A stretch of DNA of 64,000 bases from Terrabacter sp040702505 (lineage in GTDB: Bacteria > Actinomycetota > Actinomycetes > Actinomycetales > Dermatophilaceae): assembly GCF_040702505.1 (NCBI RefSeq), contig NZ_JBFBLC010000001.1, forward strand, positions 1 through 64,000, in the 5' to 3' direction. The notes beneath the pieces are model-generated. The model saw only the letters and a list, made by a program, of their open reading frames with translations. It was not told the DNA's origin and did no database searches. Within the stretch, counting starts at the first letter, position 1, and the number at the start of each line of letters is the position of its first letter. This document shows positions 24,376 through 32,605 of this stretch, in pieces. The position numbers and the translations under genes were made by a program.

Positions 24376-26901
24376 TCAGGGTCGGTGCTGACCACCCAGG
24401 CTGAGGAACGCCGCCGCGACGTCGTCGGTCTCCGCGACCGCTCGTGCCAGCGCCTCGTCGCTCGGCAGTCCGGAAGCCAGGAGCCCGTGGTGCCGCGTCA
24501 TCGTCGCCGCGGCGACGTCGTCCGGGACCGGGGCCACCGCCGCGACCACCGAACGTGCGCCGAGCGAGAGCAGCGACAGAGCGAGGCCGAGCGACTCGTG
24601 CCCCGGGCGGGCCGAGGCCAGACCGACGTCGCAGGCCGAGAGCACCACGTGGTCCGCGCGCACTCCCGTCGGTTGCAGCTCGTGAGCGAACACCGGTCCG
24701 TCGTGCAGCACGAGCGAGGAGAAGAGCGGCGACTCCACCTGGTGGGTGCCGTGCGCGGCGACGTGGACGACGCCGGGACGCGCGAGAGCGTCGACCAGCA
24801 GGTCACGGCGCGATGGCTCGGCGAGCGCCCCACGGCCGCCCCACGTGCCGAGCACCGATCGGCCCTCGCTCAGACCACGCGGCACTCCCGGACCCACGCT
24901 CACGTGCAGGTCAGGCATGCCGGGAGCGTCGGAGACCTCGGCGTCCCGCGCACCGAGCCGGCTCCCGGCACGCCCCCGACGCGCGTACGAGGTCAGCGAG
25001 AGCGCCACCGTGAAGGGCCGCCCCGCCATCGACGGCAGCACCGCCCACGGCAGGGCCGAGACCTCGGGGCAGGTGACCGCGACGAGCCCGCGGTCGGAGC
25101 GCCACGGCCGCACCAGGGCCTCGTCGAGCTCGCGGGCGCTCGCCCGGAGCGAGGACCAGACGGCTCCCGCGAGCGGACCGAGGTGGTGCGTGGCAGCGGC
25201 GCGCAGGTCTACGCGTACGCGTTGGGCGAGCTCGGCGGCCCGCTCGACGGGCATCAGGTCGCGCATCGACGCCCGGCCACCCACGATCCCCACCGCGCAC
25301 AGCCTGCCCCGGTGCCGGAAGAACCACAGCAGGTCACGGTCGACCCGGACCAAGTGCTCGCGGGCCTCGCGCAGCCGCACCGGAACGGCCCGCGTGGAGT
25401 CGTCACTGCGGCTGAGCGCCCAGTCCCGGGCGCGGATCCGACGCTCGAGCCGGCCGGCCTGCTCGTTCAGCTCCCGCACCTGCTGAGGATCGCTCTCCCC
25501 ACGCAGCTGCCCGCGAACGGCGCGCAGCTGCTCGGTCAGCACGGCGAGCTGCTCGTCCGCCGGGCGCCCGAGCGACGGCAGGCGGTCGGTGGCGCTGCGC
25601 CAGCGTTCGAGCGCCTCCAGCACGGCGCCGCTGCCGAGGGGGACGGCGAGCTCGAGGTCGAGCTCGGCGAGCCGAGCCCCGTGGATGGCCCGCGCCGTGC
25701 GCAGGTCGAGGCTCGCGCTGCCCTGCTGCCCCGCCGCCAGACGGCGGGACGCTCGCGAGAGGAGGCCGCGGGCGGCGCGCCGGTCACCCGTGGCCACAAG
25801 GCTCATCGCCTGGACCACCGCCGAGTCCAGCTCGTCGGCCAGGGACCCGTTCGCGGTCTGCTCGAGCTGCGACAACCGGGCCTGCGCCGCGGCCGGGTCA
25901 CCGGCGAGCAGCAGCGCCTGCGCCGCCACGACCCGCGCGTTGTCGGCCAGCTCCGCGTCGCCCAGCCCGGTCGCCGTCTGCGTGAGCTCGTCGGCCGTCG
26001 CCGCCGCGGCGAGCGCCGTGACTCTGCCGGCCGGGTCCGCATCCTCCCGGGGCGCCCGCCGCTGCCGGTCGAGCTCGGCGAGCAACCCCACGAGCGTCGC
26101 CTTCGCCGTCCACGCGGTCGCGCCGAGTCGGGCGTAGGTGTCCCGGGCCGACGCCGCGGCCCTGGCAGCGAGGTCCACGTGCCCGAGCAGCCGGTGCGCG
26201 CGAGCCAGCGCCAGCTCGAACTCGGCCCGCATCTGGTCGTGGCCGTCGCGGTCGAGCTCGGCCAGCCCGGCCTCGAGCGCCTCGATCGCCTCGCCGGCCA
26301 GCCCCGCCTCGAGCAGCACCTGGGCCCGGTCCAGGCGGGCCGGCCCGAGGAAGACGTCGGCGTCGAGCTCCTCCGCGCGAGCCATGCCCGCCAGGGACCG
26401 CGGGAGGTCACCGAGGAGGTAGGCCGCATACCCCTCGTTGTGCCGCGCCATGAACTCCTGCTCCGCGCGGCCGAGCTCGTGGGCGAGGCGGGCCGCCTCG
26501 GCGAAGGACTCGAGGGCCTCCCGCGGGCGCAGGAGCTCGAAGGCGAGCATCCCGCGGCTCAGGTGCACCGAGCACTGCTCGTGCTCGGAGAAGGCGTCGA
26601 GACGGCGCACGGCGCCCTCGAGGCCGTCCCAGGCCGAGGCGAGGTCGCCGACCCGGCCGTGGATGTTGGCGCGCTGGTAGTCCAGTCGGGCCCGGAGCAC
26701 GTCGTCGTCCAGCTCCACGACGAGCTGCTCGGCCTGCGCCAGCCGGGCCACCGCGCTGTCGACGCCCTCGAGCATGAGCTCGGTCAGCGCCAGGGTCACC
26801 AGGGTGCGGCAGCGCAGCTCCAGGTGCTCGCGCGACGGTGCGTCACCCGCCGTGCGGTCGATCTCCTCGAGGGCAGCCGCCAGCGTCCGCGCGGCCTCCA
26901 C
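24376..26901 (-). CDS. TPR-CHAT domain protease (caspase-like)
   Basis: Large cytosolic protein, 841 residues from the first usable start, GTG 26901. About residues 1-460 are tandem helical TPR-like repeats, then a coiled segment (450-500), then a C-terminal CHAT domain. The caspase-type dyad is intact: His717 in HVAAHGTH and Cys757 in VVLSACDVG. CHAT proteases are often switched on by partner binding to their TPRs. It is the last gene of the operon with a sigma factor and a subtilase. Odd point: the frame stays open upstream to 27050 and encodes a TPR-like helix (LLESARALREQGAAEN) without ATG, GTG or TTG, so the true start is unclear. Confidence 0.85.
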   Translation of the reverse strand: MEAARTLAAALEEIDRTAGDAPSREHLELRCRTLVTLALTELMLEGVDSAVARLAQAEQLVVELDDDVLRARLDYQRANIHGRVGDLASAWDGLEGAVRRLDAFSEHEQCSVHLSRGMLAFELLRPREALESFAEAARLAHELGRAEQEFMARHNEGYAAYLLGDLPRSLAGMARAEELDADVFLGPARLDRAQVLLEAGLAGEAIEALEAGLAELDRDGHDQMRAEFELALARAHRLLGHVDLAARAAASARDTYARLGATAWTAKATLVGLLAELDRQRRAPREDADPAGRVTALAAAATADELTQTATGLGDAELADNARVVAAQALLLAGDPAAAQARLSQLEQTANGSLADELDSAVVQAMSLVATGDRRAARGLLSRASRRLAAGQQGSASLDLRTARAIHGARLAELDLELAVPLGSGAVLEALERWRSATDRLPSLGRPADEQLAVLTEQLRAVRGQLRGESDPQQVRELNEQAGRLERRIRARDWALSRSDDSTRAVPVRLREAREHLVRVDRDLLWFFRHRGRLCAVGIVGGRASMRDLMPVERAAELAQRVRVDLRAAATHHLGPLAGAVWSSLRASARELDEALVRPWRSDRGLVAVTCPEVSALPWAVLPSMAGRPFTVALSLTSYARRGRAGSRLGARDAEVSDAPGMPDLHVSVGPGVPRGLSEGRSVLGTWGGRGALAEPSRRDLLVDALARPGVVHVAAHGTHQVESPLFSSLVLHDGPVFAHELQPTGVRADHVVLSACDVGLASARPGHESLGLALSLLSLGARSVVAAVAPVPDDVAAATMTRHHGLLASGLPSDEALARAVAETDDVAAAFLSLGGQHRP

Positions 26902-27028
26902 GGGTCGCCCGGCGACGTTCTCCGCAGCCCCTTGCTCCCGCAGGGCGCGTGCGCTCTCGAGCAGGTCGATGGTGGGCTGCCGCCCTTTCGGTCGGGCGCG
27001 GTCACCCTCCCGCTGAGCAGGGCCTGCC

Positions 27029-27526
27029 TCAGATCTGGATCGTGGGTGTGATGACCGGTCGCAGGTCGTCGTCGTCGGGGTCGGTCACGACGAAGTGCAC
27101 CGGCCCGTGGGGTAGATCATCCAGAACGAAACGCCCGTTCGTATCGGAAACGGCCGAGATGCTCCCCTCGATGGTCATCGCCTCGACCCGCGCGCCCGGC
27201 ATCGTCACCCAGCCGTCGACGCGTACGCGGTCGTCTGACGTGTCCGTGGACGTCGGCGAGGCCGAGACCATGAGGCTGAGCGAGGCGGCCGTGAAGGTCA
27301 CCGACTCGGTCCGGGTCGGCTCGACCGCCGCGTCGGTCCCGCGCGTCGCGAGCAGCGCCGTGTCCATCAGCTCGGCGACCTCGGCGTGCAGGGCGTGCAC
27401 CGTCAGGGCGAACTTCACGCGCTCGGCGAGGCCCCCGGGCACCGGGTCCGCGTGGGCAAACAGCTCGCGCACGTGGGCGAGGTTGGCCTCGTCGCGCAGG
27501 TCGATGGCGTCAGTGTGAGAAGTCAT
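27029..27526 (-). CDS. Small two-part protein between sigma factor and CHAT protease
   Basis: 165 residues, not recognised as a named family. The N-terminal 60 residues are predicted helical (LAERVKFALTVHALHAEVAEL). The C-terminal 90 look like a beta-sandwich of the carboxypeptidase-regulatory/Ig type (VDGWVTMPG, DTNGRFVLDDLP). An acidic DPDDDD patch lies near the end. The start ATG is two bases after the sigma factor stop. No signal peptide or membrane helix is present. Position and architecture make it a candidate regulator of the sigma factor or a substrate of the CHAT protease; this is inference. Confidence 0.72.
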   Translation of the reverse strand: MTSHTDAIDLRDEANLAHVRELFAHADPVPGGLAERVKFALTVHALHAEVAELMDTALLATRGTDAAVEPTRTESVTFTAASLSLMVSASPTSTDTSDDRVRVDGWVTMPGARVEAMTIEGSISAVSDTNGRFVLDDLPHGPVHFVVTDPDDDDLRPVITPTIQI

Positions 27527-27528
27527 GG

Positions 27529-28110
27529 TCAGACCGCCCATCCGGGATCGGAGCCGAGGGTGGTCCTCAGCTTCTGGAGGCAACGGCCACGGGTCGGGCC
27601 GATGCTGCCGACCGGCATCCCGAGCGACTCCGCGATGGCGGCGTAGTCCGGGCGGTCGGCGAACGCGATGACGCGGATCAGCTCCCGGCACCGCGGGGAC
27701 AGCCCCGTGACGTGCTTCCACAGCACGCGCTGGCGCTCGGAGAGGATGGAGAGCGTCTCGGGATCGAGCTGCTGGTCGGGCGCCTCGGGAACCTCCTCGA
27801 CGCCGACCTCGCGGCGCGAGCCCCGAGCCAGGCGCCAGACCTCGCGCTTGACGACGACGACGAGCCAGCCGAGCACGGCCGCCGGCTCCTGGATCGACTC
27901 GGCGCGGTCGACGAGCTGCAAAAAGGCCGTCTGGACGGCGTCCTCGCACGCGGCCGCCGTGCCGCCCTGGGAGCGAGCCGCGTTCCAGAGCACCGGGGTG
28001 ACGAGGTCGACGAGCTCGGAGAGCCGCTCGCGGTCGCCGTCACGGTAGGCGGCGAACGCGCGGCCGGCGCGGGTCCCGATCCCGTCGGGGGCGGTGGGTC
28101 TCGAGGTCAT
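27529..28110 (-). CDS. ECF-like sigma-70 family factor
   Basis: RNA polymerase sigma factor of 193 residues with only regions 2 and 4. Region 2 (about residues 15-95) includes EDAVQTAFLQLVDRA and a -10-recognition helix around GWLVVVVKREVWRLARG. Region 4 (about 125-185) ends with the helix-turn-helix AAIAESLGMPVGSIGPTRGR. Start ATG overlaps the subtilase stop (ATGA, 28107-28110). No transmembrane anti-sigma gene is adjacent; instead a small soluble protein and two proteases surround it. Confidence 0.9.
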   Translation of the reverse strand: MTSRPTAPDGIGTRAGRAFAAYRDGDRERLSELVDLVTPVLWNAARSQGGTAAACEDAVQTAFLQLVDRAESIQEPAAVLGWLVVVVKREVWRLARGSRREVGVEEVPEAPDQQLDPETLSILSERQRVLWKHVTGLSPRCRELIRVIAFADRPDYAAIAESLGMPVGSIGPTRGRCLQKLRTTLGSDPGWAV

Positions 28111-29720
28111 GGCTTGTCCTTGTCCGTGCAGCAGTGGAGGGCGGTGATCGAGCGGCCGCACATGGCTGCGGGGCGCACGTCCTTGAGGCCGCCCTGCTCG
28201 ACGAGCGAGGCGGCGAGCTCGGCGGCGAAGACGGGGGTCGAGAAGGAGGTGCCGCTCCAGACCCCGAAGCCGCCGGTGTAGTCGTCGGGATCGACGGTGC
28301 AGCGCACGAACGTGTCGCCGGGGATGCGCGACGACGGCTGGCCCATCCCGTCGGTGAGCGGCAGGGTGCTGACCAGGGAGACGCCCGGTCGGATCGCCGT
28401 GATGACGGTGAGCGGGTTGCTGAAGAGCGCGACCGTCGTGCCGTCGGGGTTGCCGGCTCCGACACTGGAGACGGGCGGGACCTGCGGCAGCTTCGGCCCG
28501 GGCAGAGGGGTCGCCAGCGACGCCGGTACGAACGGCGAGCTGGTGCCGTCGTTGCCGGCGCCGGCCACGACGGTCACACCCGCAGCCGTGAAGCGGCCCA
28601 GCATGAGGGCGACGGGGCCGCTGGTGAAGGAGCTGTCCTCGGCGTAGTAGCCCATCGACAGCGACAGGATGTCGACGACGTCCGCCTTGCGACCGCCGCG
28701 CTTCTGGCCCCGCTCGTGACGCTCCAGCAGGGCCTCGAGCACGTCGAGCAGGTGGCTCTCGTCGACGACGCCGTCGTCGTCCATGACAGGGATCGACAGG
28801 ACCGTCGCCTCGGGGCAGCCCTGCCGCAGCAGCCCCGCGATGAACGTCGCGTGGCCCTGCAGCAGGCCCACGGGCTCAGCGGGCGCCGGAGTGGGTGCTG
28901 GTGTGGGCGTTGGTGTGGGTGCCGGTGTCGCTGCCTGCGGGTTCGCCGAAGCCGCGCTCGGCGAGGTCACCGGAGGGTCGTCCGGCACGAGCCGCCCGTT
29001 CTCGTAGCGCAGCCGGACGAGGCGCTCGGGGTCGCGGAACCACGGGTGGTCGGCGACGGGGGTGTCGAGGAGCGCGACGACCGGGCTGCGGTCCACCTTG
29101 CGGGCGCGCAGGGCCGGGTCGGGCAGCGCCAGGCTGACCGGCATACGGCCGCCGCGGCCGGGCACGGCGTACTCCTGCAGCGCGGACCCACCGATGCCAC
29201 CCCAGTAGCCGATGCCACCCCAGTAGCCCCCGATCCCGCCCCAGTAGCCTCCGATCCCGCCCCAGTAGCCTCCGATGCCGCCCCAGTAGCCGTCGGCGGG
29301 GCGCAGGACGTGCTCGAGGCTGAGGCTCTCGGCGACCGGGTCGCCGGCCTCGCGCAGCTGCTGCAGCACCTCCCACGCGTCGACCGGCTGGATGGCGCGG
29401 CGCGGGACCAGCGTGATGCTCCTGCCCCAGCCACCGGGGGCGAGCTCACGCGGCCCACCGGGGCGCGGGGTGTCCTCGTAGTCGAGTCCGAGCCGGTCGA
29501 GCGCCGCGCCGAGTCCCGCGAGCCCGCGGGTGGGACCGGGGTCGTTGCGCACGAGGAGCCGGTTGGACACGTAGAGCGCCGGGAGCGGTGCGCGCCCGTC
29601 GGTCAGGCGTGTCGCCGTCGCCGGGTCGAGCGCGCGCAGCGGTGGACGCTCGGGCCGGGCCTGGCCGCCCGCTGCGTCGCCGCCTGCACCCCGAGGGGCG
29701 CCTGGACCGGAATCCGACAT
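28107..29720 (-). CDS. Cytosolic S8 (subtilisin-like) serine protease with YWGGIG repeats
   Basis: A protein of 537 residues. The catalytic triad is complete: Asp219 (VVALLDTPV), His290 (GHATFIAG) and Ser492 (SGTSFSTP), with the oxyanion Asn390 in GAGNDG. There is no signal peptide, so it should act inside the cell. Residues 50-140 resemble a pro-/adaptor domain. Residues 144-177 hold five copies of YWGGIG, and a Pro/Thr linker (about 263-283) separates Asp from His. AGGAGG six bases before ATG makes a strong start. First gene of the operon with the sigma factor, the two-part protein and the TPR-CHAT protease. Confidence 0.88.
   Translation of the reverse strand: MSDSGPGAPRGAGGDAAGGQARPERPPLRALDPATATRLTDGRAPLPALYVSNRLLVRNDPGPTRGLAGLGAALDRLGLDYEDTPRPGGPRELAPGGWGRSITLVPRRAIQPVDAWEVLQQLREAGDPVAESLSLEHVLRPADGYWGGIGGYWGGIGGYWGGIGGYWGGIGYWGGIGGSALQEYAVPGRGGRMPVSLALPDPALRARKVDRSPVVALLDTPVADHPWFRDPERLVRLRYENGRLVPDDPPVTSPSAASANPQAATPAPTPTPTPAPTPAPAEPVGLLQGHATFIAGLLRQGCPEATVLSIPVMDDDGVVDESHLLDVLEALLERHERGQKRGGRKADVVDILSLSMGYYAEDSSFTSGPVALMLGRFTAAGVTVVAGAGNDGTSSPFVPASLATPLPGPKLPQVPPVSSVGAGNPDGTTVALFSNPLTVITAIRPGVSLVSTLPLTDGMGQPSSRIPGDTFVRCTVDPDDYTGGFGVWSGTSFSTPVFAAELAASLVEQGGLKDVRPAAMCGRSITALHCCTDKDKP
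29190..29291. repeat. Tandem repeat encoding (G)YWGGIG in the subtilase
   Basis: Four 21-bp units and one 18-bp unit in frame, encoding GYWGGIG four times and YWGGIG once. Third-base differences between units show that the peptide, not only the DNA, has been kept. Not a CRISPR: no spacers, fully coding. Confidence 0.93.
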
Positions 29721-29747
29721 CGACAACCTCCTGTGCGGCGACGGTGA

Positions 29748-29836
29748 TGGAAGGACCCTTCCACCCGACTGAGAGGCCGGAGGCCGTTTCCTGATACATC
29801 CGCCTTCCCGAACTTTCTCCCGTCGGGATGTATCAG
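29748..29836. promoter_or_regulatory. Promoter region of the subtilase-sigma-CHAT operon with two inverted repeats
   Basis: Perfect 11-bp arms CTGATACATCC (29791-29801) and GGATGTATCAG (29826-29836) are 24 bases apart. Closer to the gene, TGGAAGG (29748-29754) and CCTTCCA (29757-29763) form a near-palindrome 28 bases before the ATG. The wider arms could be paired sites for a regulator of the operon. The rest of the 437-base gap up to 30157 shows no gene; a promoter for the divergent lipoprotein must lie there but was not clear. Confidence 0.5.
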
Positions 29837-30157
29837 CAGCCGTGGCCGCTGCTCTGGACGGCGGGGGAACGGTCATCGAGCTGTTGCAGGGCACCGTGGA
29901 GGGGCGGTGGGCTCGATGGCCTGCAGGACTCGGGACCGCTGTGGGGGCGGTCCCGGGCGTGGGGCGCCGGGCCGGGCAGCACCGGCGCCCCCTCCCTCCC
30001 CACCGACGTCGCCGGCTTGCGCCGGAAATCTGGACGAAGCGGATGATTCGGGCGTGTGCCGTCGCGCGAGTCGGGCTCGTCCGCCCGCTGCCGCCAGCGC
30101 ATACTGGAAGCACGTGCGCGGACACCAGGGACCGTCACGAGCTCAGGGGGCAGCAGG

Positions 30158-31039
30158 ATGCAGGGCACGGCAGGGGTGAGGGGCCGCATCGGCCGACGAA
30201 GAGGTGTCGCCGTCGCGGCGACGGCGCTGGCCGCGGGGCTCGCGCTCTCCGCGTGCGGGCCGCTCACGCTCGAGCAGACGGCCGCCGCTCGCCCGACGCC
30301 GGCGTTCGGCACCCCGACTGTCACGGACGCGCCGACCGAGCCCGTCGTCGAGGCCGCGACCGACTCCGTGGAGGAGCCGCTGCCCACGGTGACGGCCGAC
30401 CCGCTGAGCCCGTCGCGGCCGACGCCGGCCACGACGACCCCGGCCGCTTCCGTCACGCCGGTGGCGCCGGCTGCCGTGCCTGCGGCGGCCACCCCGACGA
30501 GCGCGCCGACCACGACGGCGCCGCCGACCACCGCCACCCAGCCGCCACCGCCCACCGGAGGCCCCGGCACGGTGGAGGGCTCGTGCGCTCGGACGCTGCC
30601 GGCATACCCCGTGCTCGAGCCGGGCGCCCGCGGCACGGCCGTGCGCGCCCTGCAGTGCTTCCTCGACGACGCCGACTTCGGGCCGGTCACCGTCGACGGC
30701 GTCTACGGCCCCGAGACGCTGGCAGCGGTCCGCCGGGTGGAAGCGGCCCTCGACGGCCCGCCGCCGCACCCCGGCCGCGTCGACGCCGGCCGCTGGGTGA
30801 TGCTCATCTCCCGGTCGCTCGGCGACGTCAGTCTCAAGGCGGGCTCGACGGGCCCCGACGTCGTGACGCTCCAGCGTGCCCTGCGCGCGGCAGGTGCCAC
30901 CGTGTCGGTCGACGGCCGCTTCGGCTCCCAGACCAAGAAGGCGGTCGAGCGGCTCCAGGACGCCAACCGCGTCGGCGCCGACGGCGTCGTCAGGGACGAG
31001 ACGCTCTTCCTGCTCAAGATGGGCGCCACCATCGGCTGA
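30158..31039 (+). CDS. Peptidoglycan-binding lipoprotein
   Basis: A cell-surface lipoprotein of 293 residues. The signal ends at LALSAC (Cys near residue 31). A long Pro/Thr/Ala-rich linker (about 40-145) spans the wall. Two peptidoglycan-binding domain 1 modules follow: one with LEPGARGTAVRALQCFL and VDGVYGPETLAAV, one with GSTGPDVVTLQRAL and VDGRFGSQTKKAV. It presumably tethers to murein; no catalytic domain is present. ATG 30158 is chosen because it begins the basic signal peptide. Divergent from the subtilase operon. Confidence 0.85.
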   Translation: MQGTAGVRGRIGRRRGVAVAATALAAGLALSACGPLTLEQTAAARPTPAFGTPTVTDAPTEPVVEAATDSVEEPLPTVTADPLSPSRPTPATTTPAASVTPVAPAAVPAAATPTSAPTTTAPPTTATQPPPPTGGPGTVEGSCARTLPAYPVLEPGARGTAVRALQCFLDDADFGPVTVDGVYGPETLAAVRRVEAALDGPPPHPGRVDAGRWVMLISRSLGDVSLKAGSTGPDVVTLQRALRAAGATVSVDGRFGSQTKKAVERLQDANRVGADGVVRDETLFLLKMGATIG

Positions 31040-31048
31040 CGAGCCGGC

Positions 31049-31996
31049 TCAGGCCCGCAGGTCGTCCAGCCACGCCCTGGCCCGGTCGAAGTCCTCGTCG
31101 GTGGTGCCCGGTCGGGTGCCGGGCCGCCCACCGTCGGCCCGCGGGTAGGAGCCGAGGAAGCGCACCTCGGCGCACACGCGCCGCAGCCCCATCAGCGTCT
31201 CGCCCACGCGCGCGTCGAGCAGGTGGCCCTCGAAGTCGATCGAGAAGCAGTACGACCCCATCGCCTCGCCCGTGGGCCGCGACTCGAGGCGGGTCATGTT
31301 GACCCCGCGCACCGCGAACTGCTCGAGCAGCTCCAGCAGGCCTCCCGCGTGGTCATCGCGCTGGAAGAGCACCACCGTGGTCTTGTCCGCGCCCGTGGGG
31401 GCCGGCAACGTGCCGGGCCCCGCGACGAGCACGAAGCGGGTCACCGCAGAGCTGTTGTCGCCGATGTCCTCGGCCAGCACCTCCAGCCCCTCGTTGCGTG
31501 CCGCGACGGGCGCACAGACCCCGGCGTCGAACATCACCTCGCCGGCCTGACCGAGGGCCGCTGCGCTCGCGGCCGTCGACAGCGTCGGCACGTAGACCGC
31601 GTCCGGCAGGTGCCGCCCCATCCAGCCGCGCACCTGCGCCCACGCGTGCGAGTGCGTGCCGACCGTGCGGATCCGGTCGAGCGTCACACCCGCGCGCGCA
31701 CACAGCACGAAGGTGATCGGCACCAGCACCTCGCCGATGACCACGAGCGGCTCACCCGTCGCGAGCGCGTCGAGCGTGGCGGAGACCCCGCCCTCCACGG
31801 AGTTCTCGATCGGCACCATGGCGGCGTCGATGTCACCGCTGCGCAGCGCCGTCAGCGCCGCGTCGACCGATCCGAAGGGCACGTGCTCACGCCCCTCGGC
31901 GGCGTCCCAGGCGTCGAGTGCCATCTGCGTGAAGGTGCCGCGTGGGCCGAGGTAGCCGAAGCGGTGCAGCTGCTCCGGGGTGCGCGGCGGGGTCAC
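31049..31996 (-). CDS. pheA: Prephenate dehydratase
   Basis: Enzyme of 315 residues that converts prephenate to phenylpyruvate in phenylalanine synthesis. The catalytic half opens with FGYLGPRGTFTQMAL and has VPIENSVEGGV; the Thr of NSSAVTRFV is the usual catalytic residue. A C-terminal ACT domain with ESRPTGEAMGSYCF senses phenylalanine, so feedback inhibition is expected. GTG 31996 overlaps the DUF4446 stop (GTGA). Confidence 0.95.
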   Translation of the reverse strand: MTPPRTPEQLHRFGYLGPRGTFTQMALDAWDAAEGREHVPFGSVDAALTALRSGDIDAAMVPIENSVEGGVSATLDALATGEPLVVIGEVLVPITFVLCARAGVTLDRIRTVGTHSHAWAQVRGWMGRHLPDAVYVPTLSTAASAAALGQAGEVMFDAGVCAPVAARNEGLEVLAEDIGDNSSAVTRFVLVAGPGTLPAPTGADKTTVVLFQRDDHAGGLLELLEQFAVRGVNMTRLESRPTGEAMGSYCFSIDFEGHLLDARVGETLMGLRRVCAEVRFLGSYPRADGGRPGTRPGTTDEDFDRARAWLDDLRA

Positions 31997-32508
31997 GAGG
32001 CGTCCTTCGTCCGGGCGGGCACGCGACCCTTCTCGTCCTTCGTCGCCGAGGACAGCGCCTGCTGCTCCTCGGGCGTCAGGGTGATGCTCGACCGGCCCCC
32101 GACGACGCCCTTGGCATAGGTCCGCGACTCGCCCCGCGCGTGGATCGAGCTGAGGACGATGCCGTCGCCCAGGTCGTCGACGATGGCCGCCGAGAACGAC
32201 AGGCGTCCGCCCATGTCGCCGAACGCGTCGTAGCGCACCACCGCGACGTTGCGCAGGCTCTGGCGCACGTCCTCCTCGGCGCTCGCCACGTGCTCGCGCA
32301 GCCGGGAGACCTCGGCGGTGATGCGGTCGATGCGCTGGTTCTGGCCGGCGGCGACGCGCGCGATGTCGGTCGTGCCGTCACCGCCGAGCGCGGCGAAGTC
32401 GCGGCGCACCTGCGCCAGCCGCCGCTGCGACCCGATCGCCAGGACCAGGGCCGCGAGCGCGACGACGACGGCCGCGATGGCGAGCGTCGTCAGCGTCGGG
32501 GCGTCCAC
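31993..32508 (-). CDS. DUF4446-family protein
   Basis: A protein of about 171 residues: one N-terminal membrane helix, a coiled-coil segment (about residues 45-85, RIDRITAEVSRLREHV) and a small domain with VVRYDAFGDMGGRLSFSAA and GIVLSSIHARGESRTYAK, typical of DUF4446, whose function is unknown. GTG 32508 was chosen over longer in-frame starts because it begins the membrane helix. It is coupled to pheA, a neighbourhood seen in other actinobacteria. Confidence 0.85.
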   Translation of the reverse strand: MDAPTLTTLAIAAVVVALAALVLAIGSQRRLAQVRRDFAALGGDGTTDIARVAAGQNQRIDRITAEVSRLREHVASAEEDVRQSLRNVAVVRYDAFGDMGGRLSFSAAIVDDLGDGIVLSSIHARGESRTYAKGVVGGRSSITLTPEEQQALSSATKDEKGRVPARTKDAS

Positions 32509-32605
32509 GATCGGCAAGGGTAGCCGCGCGGACGGCTCGCAGCCCCCTCGTACCAGTCCCTGACCGGGACGGCCGCGGACAGGACCGGTTTGTAGGGTGT
32601 CCTGC

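Noticed and set aside
24178..27051. 957-codon plus-strand frame opposite the TPR-CHAT gene
   Set aside because: Shadow of the CHAT gene; no motif, biased composition.
29842..31302. Plus-strand 486-codon frame over the peptidoglycan-binding lipoprotein
   Set aside because: Arg-rich shadow frame; the real gene in the other frame has a lipobox and two binding modules.
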